Source: Pseudacidovorax intermedius
GTDB taxonomy: Bacteria; Pseudomonadota; Gammaproteobacteria; Burkholderiales; Burkholderiaceae_C
Assembly (NCBI RefSeq): GCF_001476815.1
Contig: NZ_LDSL01000096.1
Location: forward strand, 26,069 to 90,068
Length of the DNA stretch: 64,000 nucleotides
Direction: 5' to 3'
The position numbers and the translations under genes were made by a program. Below the pieces are notes generated by a model that made no database searches, was not told the origin of the DNA, and worked only from the letters and a program-made list of their open reading frames with translations. Below, piece by piece: positions 26,019-34,296 of the stretch; position 1 is the first letter of the stretch; each line of letters starts with the position of its first letter.

Positions 26019-26687
26019 GCTGCGTCGAGCAGCCGGCCAGACGGCAAAAAGCCCCAGCTCGCTTTGGAGCGAGGCGGGGGCTTGGCGAAAGCTAGGCAAT
26101 TACGGGCGCCTGCTCGTCAACAACATATGTGGTTGAAAGAATCTGGGATCAGCGAGAGGTGCGTTGGCGGACAGCTATGCAGCGGAAGTAGACCTTCGGG
26201 CTACCCTCCAGACCAGCCGGTTCCGGCCAACTGCGGTCAGTGCGGCTTGAGCATCGCCGCGCGCGTCAAGCTGTTGCGCCCACTCGAGGATGGAGCGGTC
26301 TTCGAGTCAGGTAGCAAAGCACGATGAGTCGGCGCACTGGTCGGTTCACGCCCTTTTTTTGGCCCCTCGGCGTCGGACTGACTAAAGCAACCAGAGATCG
26401 CGGGCGGAGCAGCTGGGCATACATAGCGCCCCACACTGCGTCGAACTGAGCGAACTGATCAAGGAAGGCGGCCCAGAGAAGGCCTCGCACAGGCACTAAA
26501 GCATCATTCCAAGTTTGCGCTTCCCTTAGGGATGCTCTTCACCAAACGTTCCACCGCGCGCTGAAGCGGTTTGGAAGGCCTTTGTGTGGCGGATGACTGC
26601 ACCGCATGGGTCTGTATGGTGAGCAATGGCGCGCGAGGTGGGGCCGAGAAGGCGCCCAGATCACCAGTTTCGCGGCTACATGGCCGC
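26019..26687. other. gene-free stretch with one hairpin
   Basis: About 670 bases upstream of the zinc-ribbon gene contain the hairpin at 26049-26083 and otherwise no convincing gene. The short open frames here lack family features and ribosome sites. Lower GC and homopolymer runs near 26350 suggest degraded accessory DNA between the module and the IS5 remnant. Confidence 0.5.
26049..26083 (-). promoter_or_regulatory. terminator-like leader hairpin upstream of the zinc-ribbon gene
   Basis: AAGCCCC and GGGGCTT arms enclose a second GCTCGC/GCGAG stem. On the minus strand GGGGC is followed by five Ts, the form of an intrinsic terminator. No minus-strand gene lies immediately upstream, so a leader attenuator is possible. 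Confidence 0.5.
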
Positions 26688-27188
26688 TCATGCCGTCGCC
26701 AGGCGCACCTCGGTCACCACGACTCGCCTGACCATCCACAGATTGCTCAGCGCAAACAGCACCTTCAACTGCGCCGTGTTCTTCGCCAGCCCCCGATAGC
26801 GCACCTTCACATGCCCGAACTGGCGCTTGATCACCCGAAACGGGTGCTCTACCTTTGCGCGCACGCTCGCCTTTATTCGCTCGATCTTGTCAGTCAACGC
26901 GGCGACCGCTTTGGTCGCCGGCTCCAGCGCTCGGCGCAGTCCCGGGCGCATCGCCACATGCCAGCGCACCTGTGCCTTCGCGTCCGGGCGCTTGTCTACG
27001 CCCTGGTAGCCCGCGTCGCCGAAGGCAAACTTCTCCTGCCCATGCAGCAGGCTGTTGCCCTCGACCACGTCGTTGACGTTGCCGGCGGTGCCCTTCACCG
27101 TGTGCACCAACCCCGAGTCGGCAGATGCGGACGCCAGCGCAGACAGCGCCGTTGACCGCGGCACTCCAAAAAATGTCTTCCCTTCCAA
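26688..27188 (-). pseudogene. IS5-family transposase, truncated C-terminal half
   Basis: From about 27125 to 26688 the frame is the C-terminal half of an IS5-type DDE transposase: SGLVHTVKGTAGNVNDV, FAFGDAGYQG (second Asp), IERIKASVRAKVEHPFRVIK (catalytic Glu in EHPF) and the end LFALSNLWMVRR. The N-terminal half with the first Asp is missing; the first 20 or so codons up to 27188 are unrelated joining sequence. It is therefore inactive. It borders the promoter of the second catabolon. Confidence 0.85.
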
Positions 27189-27191
27189 ACA

Positions 27192-27204
27192 ATATACTGT
27201 ATGC
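27192..27204 (-). promoter_or_regulatory. predicted FCD-GntR operator A (CoA-ligase operon)
   Basis: ATATACTGTATGC, read on the minus strand as GCATACAGTATAT, matches the two other sites at 38260 and 41511 at 11 of 13 positions or better. It lies 31 bases before the CoA-ligase start codon, in a short AT-rich gap. Confidence 0.65.
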
Positions 27205-27235
27205 TAATGCTCAATTTCTTTGATTTTGCACTGTC

Positions 27236-28840
27236 ATGAACCTTACTCATCCTGCAGCAGCGGGCCATCGCCATCTGATTCCGCTGTTGCGCGCTCGCGT
27301 GGCCTCCACGCCGCACACGGAACTGCTGCGGTGCGGCGGGCGCGCGTTGTCGGCAGAGGAGTTGCTGGACGAAGGCGCTCGCTATGCTGCGGCCTTTGGT
27401 CGCGCCGGGCTGCGGGAGGGTGATCGCGTCGCCATGCAGTGCGGCAACCGCCACGAATTCATCGCCGTAGTCGTAGCCTGCGCGCTGTCGGGCATCGTGC
27501 TGGTGCCGATCAACACCGCCTCGCGGGGCAGCCAGCTGGCCTATTACGTGCGCAACTCGCGGGCCCGGCTGCTGCTGTGCGAATCCGCCTTGCTGCCCAA
27601 CGTCGAGAGCGCCCATCTGGCCGATGCCGAGGCCATTTCGGCGCTGCAGGCCATCTGGTCCTTTGATCTGCCGCCAGCCATCGCGGAACTGCCGCGGCTG
27701 ACGTCGGTGCCGCTGGCCGATGGGGCCGGGCCTGTACATGACGTCGCACCCGAGCCGGCACTGCCGAGCTTGGTCATGTACACGTCGGGGACGTCCGGCC
27801 CATCGAAGGGGGTCGTCTGTTCCCATGCGCAGCTGTACTGGTGGGGCCACCACTCCGTGCGCAACATCGGTGTGCTGCCCAGCGACGTGCTCTACACCTG
27901 CCTACCGCTCTTCCACATCAACGCGCTCAACACCTTCTTTCAGGCGCTGATCAGCGGCGCACGCGTGGTGGTCGGACCCAGGTTCTCAGTCTCTCAGCTG
28001 TTCGGCGAACTGGCGAAATCCGGTGCCACCGTAACCTTTCTTCTGGGCGCCATGGTGCCGATGCTGCTCTCGCGCAAGCCGGACGCGAGCGAGCGTGCCC
28101 ACTGCGTGCGGGTCGCGCTGGCGCCGGGTGCTTCGGCGCAGCACTACGAGGAGTTCGAAGGTCGCACGAACATCCGCATGCTCGACGGCTTCGGCTCGAC
28201 CGAATCTAACTTTGTGATCTGCTCTTCCCTCGAGGACCGTCGTCCGGGATGGATGGGTAAGGTGGCCGCCGGCTTCGAGGCGCGCGTCGTCGACGAACTG
28301 GACAACGAGGTTCCGCACGGCACTCCGGGGGAACTGGTGCTGCGCCACGACGAGCCCTTTGCGTTCGCCTCCGGCTACCTGGACATGCCGGAGAAGACGG
28401 TCGAGGCCTGGCGCAACCTTTGGTTCCACACCGGCGATCGTGTGCTTCGTGACGAAGACGGCTTCTTTCGCTTCATCGATCGCATCAAGGACAGCATCCG
28501 CCGCCGCGGCGAGAACATCTCGTCCTACGAGGTCGAGCAGGTGATCGGCGCCCATCCCTGCGTGGCCGAGGTCGCGGTTTACGCGGTGCCCTCCGAACTG
28601 GCGGAAGACGAGGTGATGTGCAGCCTCGTGCTGCGCGAAGGCAGCACGTACAAGCCGCTGGAACTTGTCGAATGGTGCGAGGCGCGGCTGGCCTATTTCG
28701 CGATCCCGCGCTTCTGGCGCACGATGGCCGAGTTGCCAAAGACCGAGAACGGCAAGATTCAGAAGTACAAGCTGCGGGCCGAAGGCCCCACCCCCGACAG
28801 CTGGGAGCTGGCAGCCAGCGGCTACAAGGTCAAGCGATGA
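27236..28840 (+). CDS. acyl-CoA/aryl-CoA synthetase, AMP-binding family
   Basis: This 534-aa adenylate-forming ligase activates a carboxylic acid with ATP and CoA. The P-loop-like motif is YTSGTSGPSKGVV (about 181-193). Further motifs are LDGFGSTESNF, YRLD-type TGDRVLRDEDGFFRFIDR (about 400-417) and the C-terminal PKTENGKIQKYKL with the catalytic Lys. Overall it is closest in layout to crotonobetaine/carnitine and related CoA ligases. It is the first gene of catabolon 2 and overlaps the next by 4 bases. It likely activates the side-chain acid; substrate unknown. Confidence 0.92.
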   Translation: MNLTHPAAAGHRHLIPLLRARVASTPHTELLRCGGRALSAEELLDEGARYAAAFGRAGLREGDRVAMQCGNRHEFIAVVVACALSGIVLVPINTASRGSQLAYYVRNSRARLLLCESALLPNVESAHLADAEAISALQAIWSFDLPPAIAELPRLTSVPLADGAGPVHDVAPEPALPSLVMYTSGTSGPSKGVVCSHAQLYWWGHHSVRNIGVLPSDVLYTCLPLFHINALNTFFQALISGARVVVGPRFSVSQLFGELAKSGATVTFLLGAMVPMLLSRKPDASERAHCVRVALAPGASAQHYEEFEGRTNIRMLDGFGSTESNFVICSSLEDRRPGWMGKVAAGFEARVVDELDNEVPHGTPGELVLRHDEPFAFASGYLDMPEKTVEAWRNLWFHTGDRVLRDEDGFFRFIDRIKDSIRRRGENISSYEVEQVIGAHPCVAEVAVYAVPSELAEDEVMCSLVLREGSTYKPLELVEWCEARLAYFAIPRFWRTMAELPKTENGKIQKYKLRAEGPTPDSWELAASGYKVKR

Positions 28841-29979
28841 GCGCGACCCTGATCCGTGGCAGCGTCGAGGTGCCATACGCCCGGCGCTCCATCGAGCCAA
28901 CGGCCCATTGGCTGGGCCGGGCATTCGAGGCGCTGATGCAAGAGCTGGACTTCGACGCGGCGCGTGTCGACGGCCTGGGCGTGGCCTCCTTCACGCTGCG
29001 CCCGGACCGTGCAATCGACATGGCCTGGCGGCTGGGACTGCGTGTGTCGTGGTTCATGGACGACGGCAACGGCGGTGCGTCTGGCCTGAACCTGCTTCAG
29101 CATGCGGTGGCTGCCATAGAGACCGGCCAGGCCCGCCATATCGTGCTGATGGCGGGAGACGCGTTCCAGCCTGCTGACTTCCAGGCGCTGCAGGACAACT
29201 ACAACGTCACCACGCGCGATCTGCTGCGGCCGCTGGGCATCGCTAATCCCAACACATTGTTCGCCCTGGCCACGCAGAAGCACATGCACCGGCATGGCCT
29301 GCGCCGGAGCGATTACGGCGAGCTCGTGCTCTCGCAACGACGCCATGCCGCGCGCAACCCGAATGCGGTGTACCGCGCGCAGATGACGATGGACGACTAC
29401 CTCAATGCGCCGCAAGTGGCTAGCCCGCTCGGGCTCTACGACTGCGTGCCCGTGGTGGCAGGTGCTAACGCCATCCTTCTGAGCCATGCCGACGAGGCTG
29501 GATCACACCACGGCTGCGTGCGCGTGCGCGCCGTCCGAGGTCTGCACAACCACGACCAACACCAGGGAGACGGCTTGCAGACGGGCTTGGCTGAGATCGC
29601 CCCGCGCCTCTTTGCCGACGCGGGGCTGCGGCCATCCGACATCGATTTGGTGTCGGTCTACGACGACTACCCGGTTATGACGCTAGTGCAATTGCAGGAT
29701 CTCGGCCTGGTGGGCGACGCTGGCCTGCAGCGCTTCGTGCGCGAAACGGTGCCCGAAGGCCGGATTGCCCTCAACACGTCCGGTGGCCAGCTGTCCGCTG
29801 GACAGGCTGGCACTGCCGGTGGCATGCATGGGCTGACAGAAGCCATTCGCCAACTAGGCGGCCGCTGCGCCGAGCGCCAGTTGCCCCGCGCGCGCACGGC
29901 GGTAGTGTCTGGCTACGGCATGGTCGAGTACCGCTACGGCATGTGCGCGGCCGCCACCATACTGGAGGCTGTGGCATGA
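28837..29979 (+). CDS. thiolase-like protein (Ltp2 type) lacking both catalytic Cys and His
   Basis: This 380-aa thiolase-fold protein of the SCP2/Ltp2 group starts at an ATGA overlap with the CoA ligase. At the nucleophile position it reads MDDGNGGASGLNLL, with no Cys. At the later His position it reads NTSGGQLSAGQAGTAGG, with Gln where thiolases have GHP. Tyr-rich segments (VSVYDDYPVMTLVQ and SGYGMVEYRYG) are in the regions where Ltp2 aldolases use Tyr. With the DUF35 gene next, a retro-aldol C-C cleavage of a 3-hydroxyacyl-CoA is likely. It differs strongly from the first-cluster homologue at 13072. Confidence 0.85.
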   Translation: MSATLIRGSVEVPYARRSIEPTAHWLGRAFEALMQELDFDAARVDGLGVASFTLRPDRAIDMAWRLGLRVSWFMDDGNGGASGLNLLQHAVAAIETGQARHIVLMAGDAFQPADFQALQDNYNVTTRDLLRPLGIANPNTLFALATQKHMHRHGLRRSDYGELVLSQRRHAARNPNAVYRAQMTMDDYLNAPQVASPLGLYDCVPVVAGANAILLSHADEAGSHHGCVRVRAVRGLHNHDQHQGDGLQTGLAEIAPRLFADAGLRPSDIDLVSVYDDYPVMTLVQLQDLGLVGDAGLQRFVRETVPEGRIALNTSGGQLSAGQAGTAGGMHGLTEAIRQLGGRCAERQLPRARTAVVSGYGMVEYRYGMCAAATILEAVA

Positions 29980-30290
29980 CGCTTGAAATCCTGGCTTGCA
30001 GCCGATGCGCTGCCGAGTACTTTCCGCGGCCCATGCGCTGCGCCGCCTGCGGTGGCCGCCACTTCGATACCCAGGCAATCCACACGGCAGAGGTGGTCGC
30101 CGTCACTCAGGCCCACCGCGTGCCCGAGGGCTGCGCCTACCGCTACTTGGTCGAACTGGCTGGTGGACGCGGAGTCCCGGTGATCGCTGCCAGCCCGCAA
30201 CTGCTGCAAGTCGGCGCTCATGTCCTGGTGGACCAGGATGACCACGGTGCCGTCTTCATTCCCGCCAACCCCGCCAATACCCACCCATGA
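29976..30290 (+). CDS. DUF35/OB-fold zinc-ribbon protein, partner of the thiolase-like protein
   Basis: This 104-aa protein has a zinc ribbon (CSRCAAEYFPRPMRCAACGG, about 9-28) and an OB-fold behind it. It overlaps the thiolase-like gene (ATGA) and the following hydrolase gene by 4 bases each. It is shorter than the first-cluster DUF35 protein because the N-terminal helix before the ribbon is absent. Structural partner or acyl-CoA-binding role inferred from Ltp2-DUF35 complexes. Confidence 0.84.
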   Translation: MTLEILACSRCAAEYFPRPMRCAACGGRHFDTQAIHTAEVVAVTQAHRVPEGCAYRYLVELAGGRGVPVIAASPQLLQVGAHVLVDQDDHGAVFIPANPANTHP

Positions 30291-31486
30291 GTTCCCTGAT
30301 CCCCATCGGCCAGGACGGCCTGAGCGTCCACATGTCGCTGCCAGCCTCTGGCTCCGGCCCGCTGCTGCTGGTATTGCAGGAAATCTTCGGCATCAACGCC
30401 AACATTCGAGCGCTGTGCGACGAGTTCGCTGCCGAGGGCTATGTGGCCGTGGCACCGGATCTGTTCTGGCGCCAGGGCCGCGGCATCGACATCGATCCGG
30501 CTGCGCCTGACGCCATGGCGCGCGCCCTTGCACTGCTGGAGCGCTTCGACGACGGCGAGGCTATGCGCGACATCGATGCGGCCATCAGCTTTGCCCGTTC
30601 GCAGTACGGCTGCAGCGGCCCCGTGGCGTCCGTGGGCTACTGCCTGGGCGGGCGGCTGGCCCTGCGTGCATTGTTCGACACCGAGATCCAGGCCTCCGTG
30701 TCGTACTACGGTGTGGGGCTGGAAACACTGGTCGAACAGCCGCTGCCGCCCAGCAAGGCCGCGCTGCTGCATGTGGCGGCGCTGGATGCCCATTGCCCGC
30801 CTACTTCGCAGGCGCGGATCCGCGCCGCGGCCACTGGGGCCGTCAAAGCCCATGTCTATGCGGGCTGCGACCATGCTTTCGCCCGCGCCGGTTCGGCGCA
30901 TCATGACGCCGACGCCGCCCGACTGGCCTATGACCGCACGCTGAGCTTCCTGGTGCCGCGAGTCGGTCCCTCCTACGACCTTGAGGCGCTGTGGGAGGCT
31001 CACCTGGACTACGAGTTCAGCACCCGCAATGTGGACCTCACCATGGCCACGATGGTCGCCCAGCCCTACGTCAACCACGTTCCCACGATGACTGGCGGTG
31101 TGGGCCACGACAGCCTCCGGCGCTTCTACCGCGACTACTTCATCGGCGCAAATCCCGTGGACACGCACCAGGTCTCGGTTTCGCGCACGATCGGTGCCCG
31201 CCAGGTGGTCGATGAAGTGATCTTCAGCTTCACCCATGACCGGCGCATTGAATGGCTTCTGCCCGGCGTCGAGCCCACCGGTCGCAAGGTGCGCTTTGGG
31301 TTGGTCGGCGTCGTGCGCTTCCGCGGCGACAAGCTGTGTCACGAGCACATTTACTGGGACCAGGCCACGGTGCTGGTGCAGGTCGGCCTGATCGGCACGC
31401 AGGGCCTGCCGGTGGTCGGCGCGGAAGGCGCGGACAAGATCACCGACAACCGCATCCCCAGCAACCGCCTCATCGCCAGCTGGTAA
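30287..31486 (+). CDS. dienelactone hydrolase-SnoaL/NTF2-like fusion
   Basis: The 399-aa protein joins two domains. Residues about 1-220 form a dienelactone hydrolase with nucleophile Cys in GYCLGG (about 117), Asp in LDAHCPP and His in GCDHAFAR. Residues about 235-390 form a SnoaL/ester-cyclase-like NTF2 fold (HLDYEFSTRNVDLTMATM, HEHIYWDQATVLVQVG). Dienelactone hydrolases open unsaturated lactones in aromatic degradation; the NTF2 domain may bind or isomerise the product. Similar fusions occur in databases as putative carboxymethylenebutenolidases, but the joint function is not known. Overlaps its upstream neighbour by 4 bases. Confidence 0.83.
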   Translation: MSSLIPIGQDGLSVHMSLPASGSGPLLLVLQEIFGINANIRALCDEFAAEGYVAVAPDLFWRQGRGIDIDPAAPDAMARALALLERFDDGEAMRDIDAAISFARSQYGCSGPVASVGYCLGGRLALRALFDTEIQASVSYYGVGLETLVEQPLPPSKAALLHVAALDAHCPPTSQARIRAAATGAVKAHVYAGCDHAFARAGSAHHDADAARLAYDRTLSFLVPRVGPSYDLEALWEAHLDYEFSTRNVDLTMATMVAQPYVNHVPTMTGGVGHDSLRRFYRDYFIGANPVDTHQVSVSRTIGARQVVDEVIFSFTHDRRIEWLLPGVEPTGRKVRFGLVGVVRFRGDKLCHEHIYWDQATVLVQVGLIGTQGLPVVGAEGADKITDNRIPSNRLIASW

Positions 31487-31491
31487 GTGTC

Positions 31492-32103
31492 ATGGATGAC
31501 CGCTACTTTTACGAGCCGCGGCACGGCCACGGGCTCGCGCACAACCCGATCGCTTCCATCGTGGGGCCGCGTCCCATCGGGTGGATCTCGACAGTGGGCG
31601 AGGACGGTCGCCTGAACCTGGCACCTTACAGCTTTTTCGGCATCTTCAACTACGCGCCGCCGATCGTGGCCTTCGCCAGCGACGGCGTGAAGGACTCGTT
31701 GGCCAATGCGTTGCGACTTGGCGAGTTCGTTGTCAACACGGTGACCGAGGAATTGGCCGAGGCCATGAACGTGAGCAGTACTTCGGCGCGGAAAGACGAG
31801 TTCGTGCTGGCCGGGTTGGCCAGTGCACCCTCGCGTTTGCTGCGCACGCCACGCGTGGCGCGCTCGCCGGTGGCGCTGGAGTGTCGCGTGATCGAAGGTA
31901 AGCAACTGCGCGACGTACACGGTGACACGGTGGATAGCTGGTTGCTGATGGGCGAGGTAGTGGGTGTCAGCGTGGACTCTCGGCTGGTGGCGTCGGGTAC
32001 CTTCGACTGGACGGATATCCGCCGAGTGCTCCGCGCCGGCGGCCCTTCGGACTACCACTGGGTCGGGAGTGAAAACCTGATGCGCATGAGGCGTCCGGGC
32101 TGA
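31492..32103 (+). CDS. flavin reductase-like (DIM6/NTAB) domain protein
   Basis: This 203-aa FMN-binding split-barrel protein opens with HGHGLAHNPIASIVGPRPIGW and NLAPYSFFGIFNYAPPIVAF, the typical flavin-contact region. The group includes flavin reductases of two-component monooxygenases and FMN proteins of unknown role. No flavin monooxygenase gene is in the cluster, so its partner is unclear. It starts 5 bases after the fusion gene. Confidence 0.85.
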   Translation: MDDRYFYEPRHGHGLAHNPIASIVGPRPIGWISTVGEDGRLNLAPYSFFGIFNYAPPIVAFASDGVKDSLANALRLGEFVVNTVTEELAEAMNVSSTSARKDEFVLAGLASAPSRLLRTPRVARSPVALECRVIEGKQLRDVHGDTVDSWLLMGEVVGVSVDSRLVASGTFDWTDIRRVLRAGGPSDYHWVGSENLMRMRRPG

Positions 32104-32211
32104 CCGGCCCAGCGTGCTTGTCCGCCGCCTTGCGTTTCCTCTAGATTGATTCGTCGACGCGCACCAAATCGCGCGTCACCGCGCTTAACCAAAGAGAATA
32201 CTGAATTCAAT

Positions 32212-33351
32212 ATGACGTCAGAAGCTCATTACTACGAACAGTTCCGGGAGAACGTCGCGGGTCGTGCCAACGTCGAGACGACCCCCGAGCTGGTCGCGTA
32301 CTACCGTGAACTGGAGCGATTTGAGGCCGGTGCGCTCTGGACTGTGGCCAACAAGATCGAGCCTTGGGAACCGGCTTCCACCTCAGTGCCGGTGCTCTGG
32401 CGATATCGCGACCTGCGCGAGCACGTGCTGCGCTCGGTGGCGCTGGTGACGCCAGAAAAGGCGGGCCGGCGTGTGATCTACCTGAACAACCCGGGCCGCC
32501 GCGATGTGTCGGCCGCTGTAGGCTGGCTTTATTCAGGCCTGCAGGTGATGAATCCCGGCGAATGCGCATCCACCCACCGGCATTCGGCCTCGGCGCTTCG
32601 CTTCATCATGGAGGGGCAGGGCGCCTACACCATCGTCGACGGTCACAAGATGACCCTGGGCGCCAACGACTTCGTGCTGACGCCCAACGGCACCTGGCAC
32701 GAGCACGGCGTGGACGCCGCAGGTACGCCGTGCATATGGCAGGACGGCCTCGACATCCCCTTCGTCAATGCGATGGAGGCGAACTTCTACGAGGTCCATC
32801 CCGAATTGCACCAGGCCGTGGGATACCCGGTGGACGACGCCACCGCCACCTGGTCGGGCACTGCGTTGCTGCCACACGGTCACGGCTGGAACAAGCCCTA
32901 CTCGCCTCTGTTCAAGTACGAGTGGGGCCCCACCTACGAGGCGCTGCAGCGCCTGTGCGGCGCGACCGAAGGCAGCCCCTTCGACGGCGTTTTGATGCAC
33001 TACATCAATCCGATCACGGGCGGCCCGGTAATGCCCACCATCGGCGCGAGTATGCAGATGCTACGGCCGGGCTTCCACAGCCGCGCTCACCGGCACACGG
33101 GAAGCACGGTCTACCAAGTGGCCAAGGGCCAGGGCCATTCCGTCATCGGCGGACAGCGCTTCGACTGGCAGGAGCGCGACATCTTCTGCGTGCCGTCCTG
33201 GGCTTGGCACGAGCATGCCAACGGCTCCGCGACCGACGACGCCTGCCTCTTCAGCTTTCACGACCTGCCCGTTATGCACGCCCTGCGCCTCTACCGCGAG
33301 GAGGCGCTGCACGACCACGGCGGTCACCAGCCGGTCGCCGCATCCCGCTAA
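32212..33351 (+). CDS. gentisate 1,2-dioxygenase-like bicupin
   Basis: This 379-aa protein has two cupin domains. The N-terminal cupin carries STHRHSASALRFIMEG and GTWHEHG, the Fe(II)-binding His pattern of gentisate/1-hydroxy-2-naphthoate/salicylate ring-cleaving dioxygenases. The C-terminal cupin has SRAHRHTGSTVYQV and SWAWHEH. ATG 32212 follows a 108-base gap, the largest in the operon. Gentisate to maleylpyruvate is the likely reaction given the adjacent FAA hydrolase and maleate-isomerase-like genes. Salicylate or 1-hydroxy-2-naphthoate ring cleavage by the same family cannot be excluded. Confidence 0.86.
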   Translation: MTSEAHYYEQFRENVAGRANVETTPELVAYYRELERFEAGALWTVANKIEPWEPASTSVPVLWRYRDLREHVLRSVALVTPEKAGRRVIYLNNPGRRDVSAAVGWLYSGLQVMNPGECASTHRHSASALRFIMEGQGAYTIVDGHKMTLGANDFVLTPNGTWHEHGVDAAGTPCIWQDGLDIPFVNAMEANFYEVHPELHQAVGYPVDDATATWSGTALLPHGHGWNKPYSPLFKYEWGPTYEALQRLCGATEGSPFDGVLMHYINPITGGPVMPTIGASMQMLRPGFHSRAHRHTGSTVYQVAKGQGHSVIGGQRFDWQERDIFCVPSWAWHEHANGSATDDACLFSFHDLPVMHALRLYREEALHDHGGHQPVAASR

Positions 33352-33370
33352 CCACTTCGAAAGAACTCCC

Positions 33371-34282
33371 ATGCGTCTTGTTACTTACCGCGCCCACATC
33401 GAAGCGCCTGCGCGCCTCGGCGCTCTCTACGGCGACGAAGTCGTCGACGTCCAACGCCTGGCGGCCAGCCAGGCCACGGACCTGCCGGCCTCCATGCTCG
33501 AGCTCATCGACCTCGGCCCCGGCGGCCTGCGTACCTTGCGTCGACTGCTGGAGGCCGCCGGTGACACGTTGCCGCCCGGCTGCGCCGTGCCCGCCAGCAA
33601 TGTGCAGCTGCTTGCGCCCATTCCGCGGCCGCGCAAGAACATCTTTGGTATCGGACTGAACTACGTGGAGCATGTGGCCGAATCCAGCCGAACGCTGGAC
33701 ACGGCCAAGGACCTGCCCAGGCAGCCTGTGATCTTCTCCAAACCGCCCACCACCGTGATCGGCCCTGGCGAGCCGATCCGTCACGACGCCGGAATCACGC
33801 AGCAGATGGACTGGGAGGTGGAGCTGGCCGCGGTCATTGGGCGGCGGGCGAGTAGGGTGCGCGAGGACGACGCGCTGGCCCACGTCTTCGGCTACAGCGT
33901 GATGATCGATATCAGCGCCCGCGACTGCCGGCGGGCCGGCCAGTGGATCTATTCCAAGGGCCAGGACAGCTACGGCCCCTTCGGCCCCTGCATCGTCACG
34001 GCCGACGAGATCCCCGATCCGCAGTGCCTCGACCTGTGGCTCACGGTCAACGGGCAGATCAAGCAGAAGTCCAACACACGCCACATGCTGTTCAAGGTGA
34101 ACCAGCTGGTGGCCGACATTAGCGCTGGCATTACGCTGGAACCCGGCGACATCATTGCCACAGGCACGCCCGAGGGTGTGGGCGCCGGCCGGACGCCGCA
34201 GGAGTGGCTCAAACCGGGCGACGTGGTCGTAGCCTGTGTCGAAGGCATTGGCCAAATCCGCCATCCGGTGGTCGCGGTTTAA
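33371..34282 (+). CDS. fumarylacetoacetate hydrolase (FAH) family protein
   Basis: This 303-aa protein has the FAH C-terminal domain: IFGIGLNYVEHVAES (about 96-110), FSKPPTTVIGPGEPI, MDWEVELAAVIG with metal-binding Glu residues, then SYGPFGP and DIIATGTPEGVG. Family members hydrolyse maleylpyruvate, fumarylpyruvate or related dioxo acids. Directly after a gentisate-type dioxygenase, hydrolysis of maleylpyruvate or fumarylpyruvate to pyruvate plus maleate or fumarate is the natural reading. Confidence 0.9.
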   Translation: MRLVTYRAHIEAPARLGALYGDEVVDVQRLAASQATDLPASMLELIDLGPGGLRTLRRLLEAAGDTLPPGCAVPASNVQLLAPIPRPRKNIFGIGLNYVEHVAESSRTLDTAKDLPRQPVIFSKPPTTVIGPGEPIRHDAGITQQMDWEVELAAVIGRRASRVREDDALAHVFGYSVMIDISARDCRRAGQWIYSKGQDSYGPFGPCIVTADEIPDPQCLDLWLTVNGQIKQKSNTRHMLFKVNQLVADISAGITLEPGDIIATGTPEGVGAGRTPQEWLKPGDVVVACVEGIGQIRHPVVAV

Positions 34283-34296
34283 GAAAGAGGTCCGAC

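Noticed and set aside
26064..26496. Short open frames in the 26-kb gap
   Set aside because: No ribosome site, no family pattern, and they overlap each other on both strands.
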